Assembly: GCA_949286645.1 (NCBI GenBank)
Contig: CASEDN010000077.1
Span: 1-6,088 of the forward strand
Direction: 5' to 3'
Length of the DNA: 6,088 nt
Source of the DNA: an uncultured bacterium
GTDB lineage: Bacteria; Bacillota_I; Bacilli_A; RF39; UBA660
The notes beneath the pieces were generated by a model, which searched no databases, was not told the origin of the DNA, and saw nothing but the letters and a program-made list of their open reading frames with translations. Shown here in pieces: positions 1 to 5,633 of this stretch. How positions within the stretch are numbered: the stretch's first letter is position 1; every line of letters starts with the position of its first letter. A program made the position numbers and the translations under genes.

Positions 1-573
1 ATTAACTCTATCTGCTAAAGTAGTATTTTTATCTAAAGTAACATTAGCATCTTTTTCTACAGGAACACTTTCTCCTGTAAGAGATGATTCATCTACTTTT
101 AAACCATTCTCTTCTATTAATCTAATATCTGCAGGGACAATATTACCATCTTCTAAATAAACAATATCTCCAAGAACTACTTCTTTAGTTAAAATATTTT
201 TTTTCTTTCCACCTCTTATAACAGTAGTATGAGGAGCATTCATATTTCTTAAAGCAATAATAGCATTCATTGCTTTCTTCTCCTGAATTATACTAATTAA
301 AGAATTTATAAAGATAATTGTTAATATAACTACCCCTTCTGCTAATTCTCCTAGTATAAAAGAAAGAATTGATGCCAGTAAAAGTATTAAAATCATCTTA
401 TCTTTAAGCCCATCTATAACCATTTCTAATATAGTTTTAGGCTTCTTAGCTTCTATTTCATTATAACCAGATTTTTCAATTCTTTTAGTTGCTTCTTTTT
501 CTTCCAAACCTTCTTTCTTACTATTTAACTCTTCTAAAATATCCTTACTACTCTTAGTATAAGCATCTTTCAA
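1..573 (-). CDS. P-type cation-transporting ATPase (probable Ca2+ ATPase), N-terminal part, 3' end cut by window
   Basis: The 191 visible residues are the start of a membrane pump that uses ATP, through a phospho-aspartate intermediate, to move cations across the cell membrane. Residues 1-55 resemble the cation-ATPase N-terminal domain (GLEEKEATKRIEKSGYNEI). Residues about 60-97 give two hydrophobic helices (M1/M2) ending in QEKKAMNAIIALRNM, a typical start of the actuator domain. GDIVYLEDGNIVPADIRLI (136-154) and SLTGESVPVEK (164-174) are the actuator core, with the dephosphorylation motif TGES at 166-169. The DKTGT phosphorylation site and ion-binding helices M4-M6 lie beyond the edge. The start is TTG at 573: an in-frame TAG lies two codons further upstream, AGGAG sits 10 bases before it, and the next ATG (codon 51) would delete the N-terminal domain. 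The N-domain and M1/M2 style favour the PacL/SERCA/PMCA-like Ca2+ group. Ion specificity is inferred. Confidence 0.9.
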   Translation of the reverse strand, partial: MKDAYTKSSKDILEELNSKKEGLEEKEATKRIEKSGYNEIEAKKPKTILEMVIDGLKDKMILILLLASILSFILGELAEGVVILTIIFINSLISIIQEKKAMNAIIALRNMNAPHTTVIRGGKKKNILTKEVVLGDIVYLEDGNIVPADIRLIEENGLKVDESSLTGESVPVEKDANVTLDKNTTLADRVN

Positions 574-583
574 TTTTATCTAT

Positions 584-588
584 CTCCT
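584..588 (-). promoter_or_regulatory. Ribosome binding site deciding the TTG start of the P-type ATPase
   Basis: The minus strand reads AGGAG here, followed by 10 bases and TTG at 573-571. No ATG or GTG is available between the upstream in-frame TAG and this TTG, so the site supports a non-ATG start. Confidence 0.7.
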
Positions 589-600
589 ATCTTAGAAAGT

Positions 601-609
601 ATTGTACCA
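601..609 (-). promoter_or_regulatory. Extended -10 promoter for the P-type ATPase
   Basis: The minus strand reads TGGTACAAT: a TGn extension followed by the -10 hexamer TACAAT. No good -35 is visible, because the expected place is occupied by the Nudix terminator stem; an extended -10 can compensate for that. Transcription would start near 594, leaving a leader of about 20 bases that carries the AGGAG site. Confidence 0.5.
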
Positions 610-649
610 AAAATAAATAGAAATTACTACTTATTTAGTAATTTCTATT
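607..649 (-). terminator. Intrinsic terminator of the Nudix gene, overlapping its stop codon
   Basis: Positions 616-629 and 636-649 form a perfect 14-base inverted repeat with a 6-base loop. On the minus strand it is followed by TATTTTT (615-609). The stem is AT-rich but long. Its 5' arm encodes the last residues of the Nudix protein (VIEITK), and the TAA stop lies at the loop/arm junction. Confidence 0.75.
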
Positions 650-1248
650 ACTTTATTTAACACATCTTTATATTTATCATAAGTTGTTTCGTGTTCCTTT
701 ACAAGAAAATTATCTATACTAACTAGTTTACTTTCCTTTACATTTTTATTATCTTTAGTAGTAATAATTACCGCTTCGATTTCTCCTTTACCATTTTTAA
801 AGAGATTTAAAGCATCCTTTGCCTTTACTTTAACAACACCTAATACTTCATTGGGGTCAAATTTAAAATCATCAATGCTACCCTCAAATAAGTCAACATA
901 AACATTCGCTTTTGCTCTATCTTTAAAGATAGCACCATTTTTAATTTTATCCATACGCCAAGGAACAATATCTACAAGTGTTGCATCACTACTATCTATA
1001 TCAAGGCCTATCTCTTCATTTATTTCTCGCTTAAAAGCATCTTCAATAGTCTCACCTTTTAAAACATGTCCTGATGCTGTCGTATAAAATTTATGACTAC
1101 TACTTCTTATTTGAAAGTAAACACTACCATCCATCTCGTATAACCAACAATGAACAGTATTATGCCAAAGCCCTTCTTTATGAACTTCATCCCTACTCTT
1201 ATAACCTAAATAATTACCCTCTTCATCATAATAATCTAAATATTCCAT
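631..1248 (-). CDS. Nudix hydrolase, isopentenyl-diphosphate-isomerase-like subgroup
   Basis: This 205-residue protein has a complete Nudix box at residues 60-82 (GHVLKGETIEDAFKREINEE then IGL), fitting G-x5-E-x7-RE-U-x-EE-x-G-U. The E residues coordinate Mg2+ for cleaving nucleoside-diphosphate-X type bonds. The N-terminal pattern YYDEEGNYLGYKSRDEVHKEGLWHNTVHCWLY (6-37) is typical of the IPP isomerase-like Nudix group, many of which are hydrolases of unknown substrate rather than true isomerases. No signal peptide or membrane segment is seen, so it is probably cytoplasmic. Residues after about 150 form a charged C-terminal extension. The ATG at 1248 has an AAGGTGAT-type ribosome binding site 7 bases upstream, which overlaps the stop codon of the small membrane gene in front, so the two are probably co-transcribed. 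The substrate cannot be told from sequence. Confidence 0.9.
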   Translation of the reverse strand: MEYLDYYDEEGNYLGYKSRDEVHKEGLWHNTVHCWLYEMDGSVYFQIRSSSHKFYTTASGHVLKGETIEDAFKREINEEIGLDIDSSDATLVDIVPWRMDKIKNGAIFKDRAKANVYVDLFEGSIDDFKFDPNEVLGVVKVKAKDALNLFKNGKGEIEAVIITTKDNKNVKESKLVSIDNFLVKEHETTYDKYKDVLNKVIEITK

Positions 1249-1255
1249 CTAATCA

Positions 1256-1262
1256 TCACCTT
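1256..1262 (-). promoter_or_regulatory. Ribosome binding site of the Nudix gene, overlapping the upstream stop codon
   Basis: The minus strand reads AAGGTGA, 7 bases before the Nudix ATG. Its first two A bases are the end of the TAA stop of the small membrane gene (1263-1261), an arrangement that favours translational coupling. Confidence 0.7.
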
Positions 1263-1428
1263 ATGTATTTATTTTAATAAATTTATGATGAGTTTTAAAG
1301 TGTCTAATATTATAAATTACTTTAATTAATCCAATAATTTCAAGTACTGGTATTACTACTGTAAAGAAAAGAATCGTTAAAGTAATACCTAATATCAAAA
1401 ACACTATATCTCTAACCTTTTGTCTCAT
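1261..1428 (-). CDS. Small membrane protein of unknown function (55 aa)
   Basis: A short open frame encodes MRQKVRDIVFLILGITLTIL followed by FFTVVIPVLEIIGLIKVIYN and a basic tail with RHFKTHHKFIK. One long or two short hydrophobic segments occupy residues about 8-39, flanked by basic residues on both sides. The N-terminal half has the look of a single-pass inner membrane helix. GGTGA lies 6 bases before the ATG, matching the style of the Nudix ribosome binding site. It ends 12 bases before the Nudix start. An upstream extended -10 promoter and the terminator of the preceding gene mark it as the first gene of a two-gene unit. I do not recognise a family. The evidence for it being real is the ribosome binding site, the tight fit to its neighbour and the coherent membrane-protein composition. 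Confidence 0.75.
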   Translation of the reverse strand: MRQKVRDIVFLILGITLTILFFTVVIPVLEIIGLIKVIYNIRHFKTHHKFIKINT

Positions 1429-1453
1429 TATCTATCACCAACTAAATGATAAC

Positions 1454-1462
1454 ATAATATCA
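1454..1462 (-). promoter_or_regulatory. Candidate extended -10 promoter for the small membrane protein/Nudix unit
   Basis: The minus strand reads TGATATTAT, a TGn extension plus TATTAT. A TTGTAA lies 15 bases upstream, a short spacing for a -35. A second match, TGTTATCAT at 1446-1454, would place the transcript start on the ribosome binding site and is less likely. The position fits between the upstream terminator and the ATG at 1428. Confidence 0.4.
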
Positions 1463-1494
1463 ATGATTATTTCCTTACAATTTTGTTAGAAAAG

Positions 1495-1521
1495 AAAAAA
1501 GGGCACTGCTTAGGCAGTGCC
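1495..1521 (-). terminator. Strong intrinsic terminator of the surface-protein gene
   Basis: On the minus strand GGCACTGC, loop CTAA, GCAGTGCC forms a GC-rich 8-bp perfect stem (1502-1521), followed by C and six T then CTTTT. It starts 10 bases after the stop codon of the beta-helix protein. The T-run exists only on the minus strand, so it works in that direction. Confidence 0.93.
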
Positions 1522-1531
1522 TTAAATCTTA

Positions 1532-2491
1532 TTAATTATGAAGTCTTCTATATGTTAATGCAACACCTGCAAAACCAACAATAGTTAAACCTAAGAATAA
1601 AGCGATTCCATCACTTGTTTCAGGATTTTCTTCATTCTTTACTTCATCTGTTGGAGTTTCAGGTTCAACTGGATCAGTTACTTCAATATTTGGAGTATAA
1701 TCTTCTCCTTCAAAAACAGTACCTTCTTTTAATTCGTTACTTTCATATTTTATTTCATTATTAGCATCAGTAATTACAGCAGTAGTACCATTTACTAATA
1801 TTTTATCAGTAGTAGTATCAGTATTTTCTACAATAAAACCTGTTGTATTATCATTAGCATCTGATGCAAAATAAATTACATTATCCTTTTCTGTAGAATT
1901 TATAGTACCATTCATAATTATACTAGGTATAGCATTTGGATCAGTTAATTTAACTGATGTTGATACTTCAATACCATTATTTAGGATTCCACCTTGGCCA
2001 TCAGGATTTTGACCATTAAAACCTAAATTTAAACTAATAACTTCGATAGTACCCGCATTAAGTAATATACCTCCATAGCGACAATTATTAATAGTTACAT
2101 CTTCTAAACTAACATAACCACCATTATAAGCATGTACTCCATATTTTTGAGCATTTGTTAAAGTAACATTTTTAAGATGAACAATACCATTAGCACCAGC
2201 AGTAATAATACTTTGATCTGCTGATAATGAACCAGCTTCATCTCTCCAACCTGTAATAGTAAAGTCTTTACCATCAATAGTAATCTCTTTATCAGTAACA
2301 CCTGGAGCATTATCTTTTTTTGATAATGTAATACTATTATTAAGAACAACAGTATCACCTGTAACTGCTGAATTTAAAGCATCCCTAAATGTTGCCTCAT
2401 CAGTAACAGGTATTTCCTTTGCACTAACATTTACTACACCTAATGCAAAAACAGTAATAAATAATGTAGCAAAAAAATTAATTTTTTTCAT
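1532..2491 (-). CDS. Secreted beta-helix surface protein with NPETSD cell-wall sorting signal
   Basis: This 319-residue protein has a signal peptide (MKK, hydrophobic 5-20, likely cut after VSA at residue 24) and a C-terminal sorting signal: NPETSD at 289-294, a hydrophobic stretch 295-314 and the basic tail RRLHN. This layout marks a protein that sortase cleaves and joins to peptidoglycan. Residues 28-57 (ATFRDALNSAVTGDTVVLNN) and 68-200, with repeated short strands such as HLKNVTLTNA, SLEDVTINNC and IEVISLNLGF, resemble the right-handed parallel beta-helix found in pectate-lyase-like and adhesin proteins. No polysaccharide-lyase catalytic set is evident. Residues about 267-288 are a Pro/Glu/Thr-rich wall-spanning linker. 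It has its own promoter, a strong AGGAGG site and its own terminator. The adjacent upstream class B-type sortase is the natural candidate enzyme. A role in adhesion or glycan binding is inferred only. Confidence 0.88.
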   Translation of the reverse strand: MKKINFFATLFITVFALGVVNVSAKEIPVTDEATFRDALNSAVTGDTVVLNNSITLSKKDNAPGVTDKEITIDGKDFTITGWRDEAGSLSADQSIITAGANGIVHLKNVTLTNAQKYGVHAYNGGYVSLEDVTINNCRYGGILLNAGTIEVISLNLGFNGQNPDGQGGILNNGIEVSTSVKLTDPNAIPSIIMNGTINSTEKDNVIYFASDANDNTTGFIVENTDTTTDKILVNGTTAVITDANNEIKYESNELKEGTVFEGEDYTPNIEVTDPVEPETPTDEVKNEENPETSDGIALFLGLTIVGFAGVALTYRRLHN

Positions 2492-2495
2492 ATTT

Positions 2496-2501
2496 CCTCC
2501 T
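2496..2501 (-). promoter_or_regulatory. Strong ribosome binding site of the surface-protein gene
   Basis: The minus strand reads AGGAGG, 4 bases before the ATG at 2491. This is the best Shine-Dalgarno match in the window and, with the near-consensus promoter, suggests high expression. The spacing is a little short. Confidence 0.8.
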
Positions 2502-2516
2502 CTTTTTGAATATATT

Positions 2517-2533
2517 AGATAGTTTCCCTATCT
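2517..2533 (-). other. Hairpin/dyad at the 5' end of the surface-protein mRNA
   Basis: The minus strand reads AGATAG, GGAAA, CTATCT: a 6-bp perfect stem with a 5-base loop. It begins within about 2 bases of the predicted transcript start (near 2535). There is no T-run, so it is not a terminator. It could be a stabilising 5' stem-loop or an operator for a dimeric repressor. Either function is inferred. Confidence 0.45.
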
Positions 2534-2541
2534 CCATAATA

Positions 2542-2570
2542 ATCATACTAAATATTTAAACTTAAGTCAA
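2542..2570 (-). promoter_or_regulatory. Sigma-A type promoter of the surface-protein gene
   Basis: The minus strand has -35 TTGACT (2570-2565), a 17-base spacer and -10 TATGAT (2547-2542), a near-consensus vegetative promoter. It lies about 50 bases before the ATG, so the surface protein can be transcribed independently of the upstream sortase gene. Confidence 0.85.
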
Positions 2571-2581
2571 TCTCTAAAATA

Positions 2582-2595
2582 ATAAAAATTTTTAT
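2582..2595 (-). promoter_or_regulatory. A5T5 palindromic tract, possible UP element of the surface-protein promoter
   Basis: ATAAAAATTTTTAT is a perfect 14-base palindrome lying just upstream of the -35 box, at about -47 to -60. A/T tracts here can bind the RNA polymerase alpha C-terminal domain or bend DNA. The genome is AT-rich, so this could be chance. Confidence 0.3.
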
Positions 2596-2602
2596 CTTAT
2601 GT

Positions 2603-2629
2603 AAAAAGGAACTATTATTCAGCTCCTTT
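2603..2629 (-). terminator. Intrinsic terminator of the sortase gene, overlapping its stop codon
   Basis: On the minus strand AAAGGAGCT (2629-2621) pairs with AGTTCCTTT (2613-2605), a 9-bp stem with one G-U pair and a 7-base loop. The arm's T-run totals five T before AC. The first base pairs fall in the TAA stop codon (2630-2628). It is moderate in strength, so some read-through into the surface-protein gene is possible. Confidence 0.7.
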
Positions 2630-3491
2630 ATCTTAATTCTTTCTTAATTAATTTAGCATGCATAACAATTCTATTACCAAAGTTATCTTGACAAGTTGAC
2701 AGTGTTAACACTTTATCACCTGTATTAACTGTTCCTGAAAACTCTACTTCACTTCTACTTTTAATTGTATTTAAAAATTCTGAATAAGCCTCTAAAGTAT
2801 TAAAACTTGGTGTTATATAATAACTTTCTTTAGGTATAGTATAAACACTAAATACTTGCCACATTGTATTTTCTGTAGGTGTAGAAAGTCTTATGATATG
2901 ATTATTTTTATTTGTATACCAAGAGCTATTAAGAATATTTTTTAAACTTCCAAACATCGTACCATTATATCTACTATGAGCATAAATAATAGTATTTTGA
3001 TTAAAGTTAACCGCATCATTTCGATAGTCCATGAATACCCAACCTGCATCATTAGAAGTTTTATCAAAAGCATGATTTAAATAATAACTATTATCAGTAG
3101 TTTGTACTATAGGATAGTTAATATTAGTTCCCTTTACTTGAATCCATCCTACAGTATCTGAATTTTTATTAAGCAATTCATTAAAATCCACTTCTAAAAG
3201 ACTCATTTTAATATAATTCCAATAGTCATTATCTTTATTATCAGGAGGATTAACATTTTCAGTATTTTCAGTATCTTCTTTTTCTTTTACTTTTGTATTC
3301 TTAACAACATCATCAGACATATTTTCTATTTTTTTATTATCATTATACCAAGAATATAGTTTGTAAGTTGAAAATATAAAAACACTAAAGAAAAATATTA
3401 AAAATATTACTAAAATCCATTTTCTAAATCTAAGTTTTTTCTTTTTCCTTCCCTTTTTTTGGTACTCCACTCTACTAGTTTTATTATTCAT
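2628..3491 (-). CDS. Class B-type sortase (membrane-anchored transpeptidase)
   Basis: Sortases cut surface proteins at a C-terminal sorting motif and attach them to cell-wall peptidoglycan on the outer face of the membrane. The 287 residues start with a strongly basic segment (GRKKKKLRFRK, 14-24) and one membrane helix (about 25-46), giving an N-in, C-out anchor. A low-complexity Asp/Glu/Asn/Lys linker (50-90) precedes the catalytic domain. Catalytic residues are visible as His172 (IIYAHSRYNGTMFGSLKNI), Cys267 in TLSTC (263-267) and Arg274 (NRIVMHAKL). The MFGSL segment after the His, and TLSTC, fit class B. The ATG at 3491 is the only possible start after an in-frame TAA; its ribosome binding site is weak (GTGAT). 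The next downstream gene carries an NPETSD sorting signal, and class B enzymes often prefer NP-type motifs such as NPQTN, so the two probably work together (inference). An srtB-like name is plausible but not assigned. Confidence 0.92.
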   Translation of the reverse strand: MNNKTSRVEYQKKGRKKKKLRFRKWILVIFLIFFFSVFIFSTYKLYSWYNDNKKIENMSDDVVKNTKVKEKEDTENTENVNPPDNKDNDYWNYIKMSLLEVDFNELLNKNSDTVGWIQVKGTNINYPIVQTTDNSYYLNHAFDKTSNDAGWVFMDYRNDAVNFNQNTIIYAHSRYNGTMFGSLKNILNSSWYTNKNNHIIRLSTPTENTMWQVFSVYTIPKESYYITPSFNTLEAYSEFLNTIKSRSEVEFSGTVNTGDKVLTLSTCQDNFGNRIVMHAKLIKKELR

Positions 3492-3522
3492 ATTATCACA
3501 GTCTTTCTTATGTTCTTAGTCT

Positions 3523-3533
3523 ATTATATACCA
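3523..3533 (-). promoter_or_regulatory. Promoter of the sortase gene
   Basis: The minus strand reads TGGTATATAAT, containing the consensus -10 TATAAT (3528-3523) and an alternative extended form TGGTATATA. The -35 position falls in the T-rich tail of the topA terminator and shows no clear TTGACA. The leader would be about 25 bases. Confidence 0.55.
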
Positions 3534-3544
3534 AAAAGGTTTAG

Positions 3545-3568
3545 AAAAAAAGCCCTTTTAGGCTTTTT
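3545..3568 (-). terminator. Intrinsic terminator of topA, containing its stop codon
   Basis: On the minus strand AAAAAGCC (3568-3561) pairs with GGCTTTTT (3554-3547), with a 6-base loop and two further T. The upstream arm encodes the last residues (EKA) of topoisomerase I and the TAA stop sits in the loop. Confidence 0.8.
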
Positions 3569-5582
3569 CATAATCACATTTACTACATTTAATTTTATTA
3601 TCTTTTTCTACTAACATCTCACCACAGTTTGGACATTTCTCTCCAATAGGTTTATCCCAAAAAGCTTCTTTACATTTAGGAAAGTTACTACAACCATAGA
3701 ATGTTTTACCACGTCTTGTTTTTCTTTCTAGTATTTTCCCATCGCATTTAAGACAATTGCATACTTCAATTACTTGTTTCTCTTCTTTTTTTATGTATTT
3801 ACATTCTGGATAATTAGAACAAGCGACAAATTCACCATAACGACCGGTTCTTTTAACTAAAGGACTGCCACACTCTGGACACATTTCTCCAGTCTCTTCA
3901 GCTTCCTTTTTCTCCATATCACTAAATGCTTTCTTAACGCGTGGTTCAAAAACATCATAAAACTCTTTTAATACTTCATTCCAAACTAAATTACCATCAG
4001 CGATTTTATCAAGTTCTTCTTCCATGTTCTTAGTATATTCTACGTTTATGATATCACTAAAGAACTCTTGTAGTTTATCAGTTGTTTCTATTCCTATTTC
4101 TGTTGGCACAAACTTTTTCTCTTCTACTTTTACATAACCTCGCTCTTTAATAGTGTCAATTGTTTTAGCATAAGTAGAAGGACGTCCTATTCCTAAGTCT
4201 TCCATTTCTTTAATTAACTTAGCTTCTGTATATCTGGCAGGTGGCTTTGTAAAGTGTTGTTCAGATAAAATATCACTCGCTTTATAATCTTTTCCTTCTA
4301 TAAGTTCAGGAATAATTTTATCTTCATTTTTCTCATAATCACTATATACTTTTAAGTAACCATCAAAATTTAAGATACTTCCAGTCGCTTTAAACTTATA
4401 ATCATTGTTATTAAATATTAATGTTGTTTGATCCATAATAGCATCTGCCATAAGACTAGCTAGAGCTCTTTTATAGATTAGACTATATAGTTTGAACTCA
4501 TCATTAGATAGATACTGTTTTACTTTTAATGGTTCTCTTAAAATACTAGTAGGACGTATTCCTTCATGAGCATCTTGAACATTATCCGTTTTTTTAGCAT
4601 GTTTAGTATAACCAATATACTTTTTACCAAAGTTCTCTTCAATATAATGGAAAGCACTACCTACAAACTCATCAGAAAGTCTAATAGAGTCAGTTCTCAT
4701 ATAAGTAATAAGACCAACTGTCTCATCTCCTAAGTCTATTCCTTCATATAATTTCTGAGCGATAGACATAGTCTTTTTAGCCGTAAAACCTAACTTAGTA
4801 GATGCTTCTTGTTGAAGTGTTGATGTAATAAAAGGAGCTCTGCTTGCTTTCTTTCTTTTCTTTTTTTCTATACTACTTAAGTTATAATCTTCTCCTAAAG
4901 ACTCTAATACTTTATTAGCTTCAGCCTCATTATGAAGTTTAATTTCTTCATCTTTATATTTAAATAAATTTGCCTCTGTATCTTCGATGATAGCAGTTAT
5001 TGTAAAGTACTCTTCTGGAACAAAAGCTTCTATTTCACGTTCTCTATCAACAATAAGTTTTAAAGCAACACTTTGTACACGTCCGGCACTCTTCGCTTTT
5101 ATTTTAGATTGTAATAACTTAGATAATCTAAAACCAATTATTCTATCAAGTATTCTTCTAGTCTCTTGACTCTTAACTAAATTATCATCAATCTTTGTAG
5201 GATGTTTAATTGCATCAATTACTTTATCTTTAGTTATTTCATGAAATAAAACTCTATCATAATCTTTATCTTTAATATTTAAAGCTTCTTTTAAATGCCA
5301 AGAAATTGCTTCTCCCTCACGATCAGGGTCAGTTGCAAGTATTACATGATCTGCATCTTTTACATCTTTTTTTAACTCTGTAATTATCTTTTTCTTACCT
5401 TTTAATGGTACATAATTAGGTTTAAAACCATTTTCTATATCAACACCAAGCCCTAAATGTCCTGTAGTTGCTAAATCTCTAATATGCCCTTGGCTTGCTA
5501 CTACTTTATAATCATTACCTAAGTATTTTTCAATAGTTTTACTCTTACTAGGACTTTCCACTATCACTAAGTTTTTAGACAT
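3558..5582 (-). CDS. topA: DNA topoisomerase I (type IA)
   Basis: This enzyme relaxes negative supercoils by cutting one strand through a 5'-phosphotyrosine link, using Mg2+. The 674 residues start with the Toprim domain (3-115): Glu9 in IVESPSKSKTIEKYLG and the acidic triad Asp85, Asp87, Glu89 in ATDPDREGEAISWHL. The strand-binding motif SAGRVQSVALKLIVDRE follows at 165. The catalytic tyrosine is Tyr294 in GLITYMRTDS, and the HEGIRPT motif is at 339-345. PPARYTEAKLIKEMEDLGIG (447-466) is another type IA signature. Three C-terminal zinc ribbons use Cys568/571/588/594, Cys610/613/631/637 and Cys650/653/666/669. Length and domain set fit a complete Firmicutes topA. The ATG at 5582 is preceded by GAAGGG with 5 bases of spacing. 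It follows rnhB by 39 bases, as it does loosely in Bacillus where dprA intervenes, but has its own promoter. Confidence 0.98.
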   Translation of the reverse strand: MSKNLVIVESPSKSKTIEKYLGNDYKVVASQGHIRDLATTGHLGLGVDIENGFKPNYVPLKGKKKIITELKKDVKDADHVILATDPDREGEAISWHLKEALNIKDKDYDRVLFHEITKDKVIDAIKHPTKIDDNLVKSQETRRILDRIIGFRLSKLLQSKIKAKSAGRVQSVALKLIVDREREIEAFVPEEYFTITAIIEDTEANLFKYKDEEIKLHNEAEANKVLESLGEDYNLSSIEKKKRKKASRAPFITSTLQQEASTKLGFTAKKTMSIAQKLYEGIDLGDETVGLITYMRTDSIRLSDEFVGSAFHYIEENFGKKYIGYTKHAKKTDNVQDAHEGIRPTSILREPLKVKQYLSNDEFKLYSLIYKRALASLMADAIMDQTTLIFNNNDYKFKATGSILNFDGYLKVYSDYEKNEDKIIPELIEGKDYKASDILSEQHFTKPPARYTEAKLIKEMEDLGIGRPSTYAKTIDTIKERGYVKVEEKKFVPTEIGIETTDKLQEFFSDIINVEYTKNMEEELDKIADGNLVWNEVLKEFYDVFEPRVKKAFSDMEKKEAEETGEMCPECGSPLVKRTGRYGEFVACSNYPECKYIKKEEKQVIEVCNCLKCDGKILERKTRRGKTFYGCSNFPKCKEAFWDKPIGEKCPNCGEMLVEKDNKIKCSKCDYEKA

Positions 5583-5604
5583 CTAATCCCTTCTTTCATA
5601 CAAA

Positions 5605-5633
5605 TTTATACATGAGAATTATTACTTTGTCAA
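5605..5633 (-). promoter_or_regulatory. Consensus sigma-A promoter of topA, -35 inside rnhB
   Basis: The minus strand has -35 TTGACA (5633-5628), a 17-base spacer and -10 TATAAA (5610-5605). The -35 box doubles as the Leu-Thr codons three residues from the end of RNase HII. The transcript would start near 5598, only about 15 bases before the topA ATG, leaving space for the GAAGGG site. Confidence 0.85.

Noticed and set aside
1074..1277. 67-codon open frame on the plus strand
   Set aside because: It lies antisense to the well-supported Nudix gene, has no ribosome binding site or recognisable composition, and its neighbours are all on the minus strand.
1446..1454. TGTTATCAT as the promoter of the small membrane gene
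   Set aside because: Its start point would fall on the ribosome binding site; the match at 1454-1462 leaves a usable leader.
2158..2358. 66-codon minus-strand frame rich in Leu
   Set aside because: It is an alternative frame inside the beta-helix surface-protein gene; the Leu-rich product reflects AT-rich codons read out of frame.
2492..2535. Riboswitch in the surface-protein leader
   Set aside because: The leader is only about 45 bases with one small hairpin, too short for known riboswitch classes.
2582..2595. A5T5 palindrome as a terminator of the sortase gene
   Set aside because: It has no loop or T-tail, and a better hairpin overlaps the sortase stop codon; it is better explained as an A/T tract upstream of a promoter.
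4987..5169. 60-codon plus-strand frame
   Set aside because: Antisense to the conserved topA coding sequence with no start signals.
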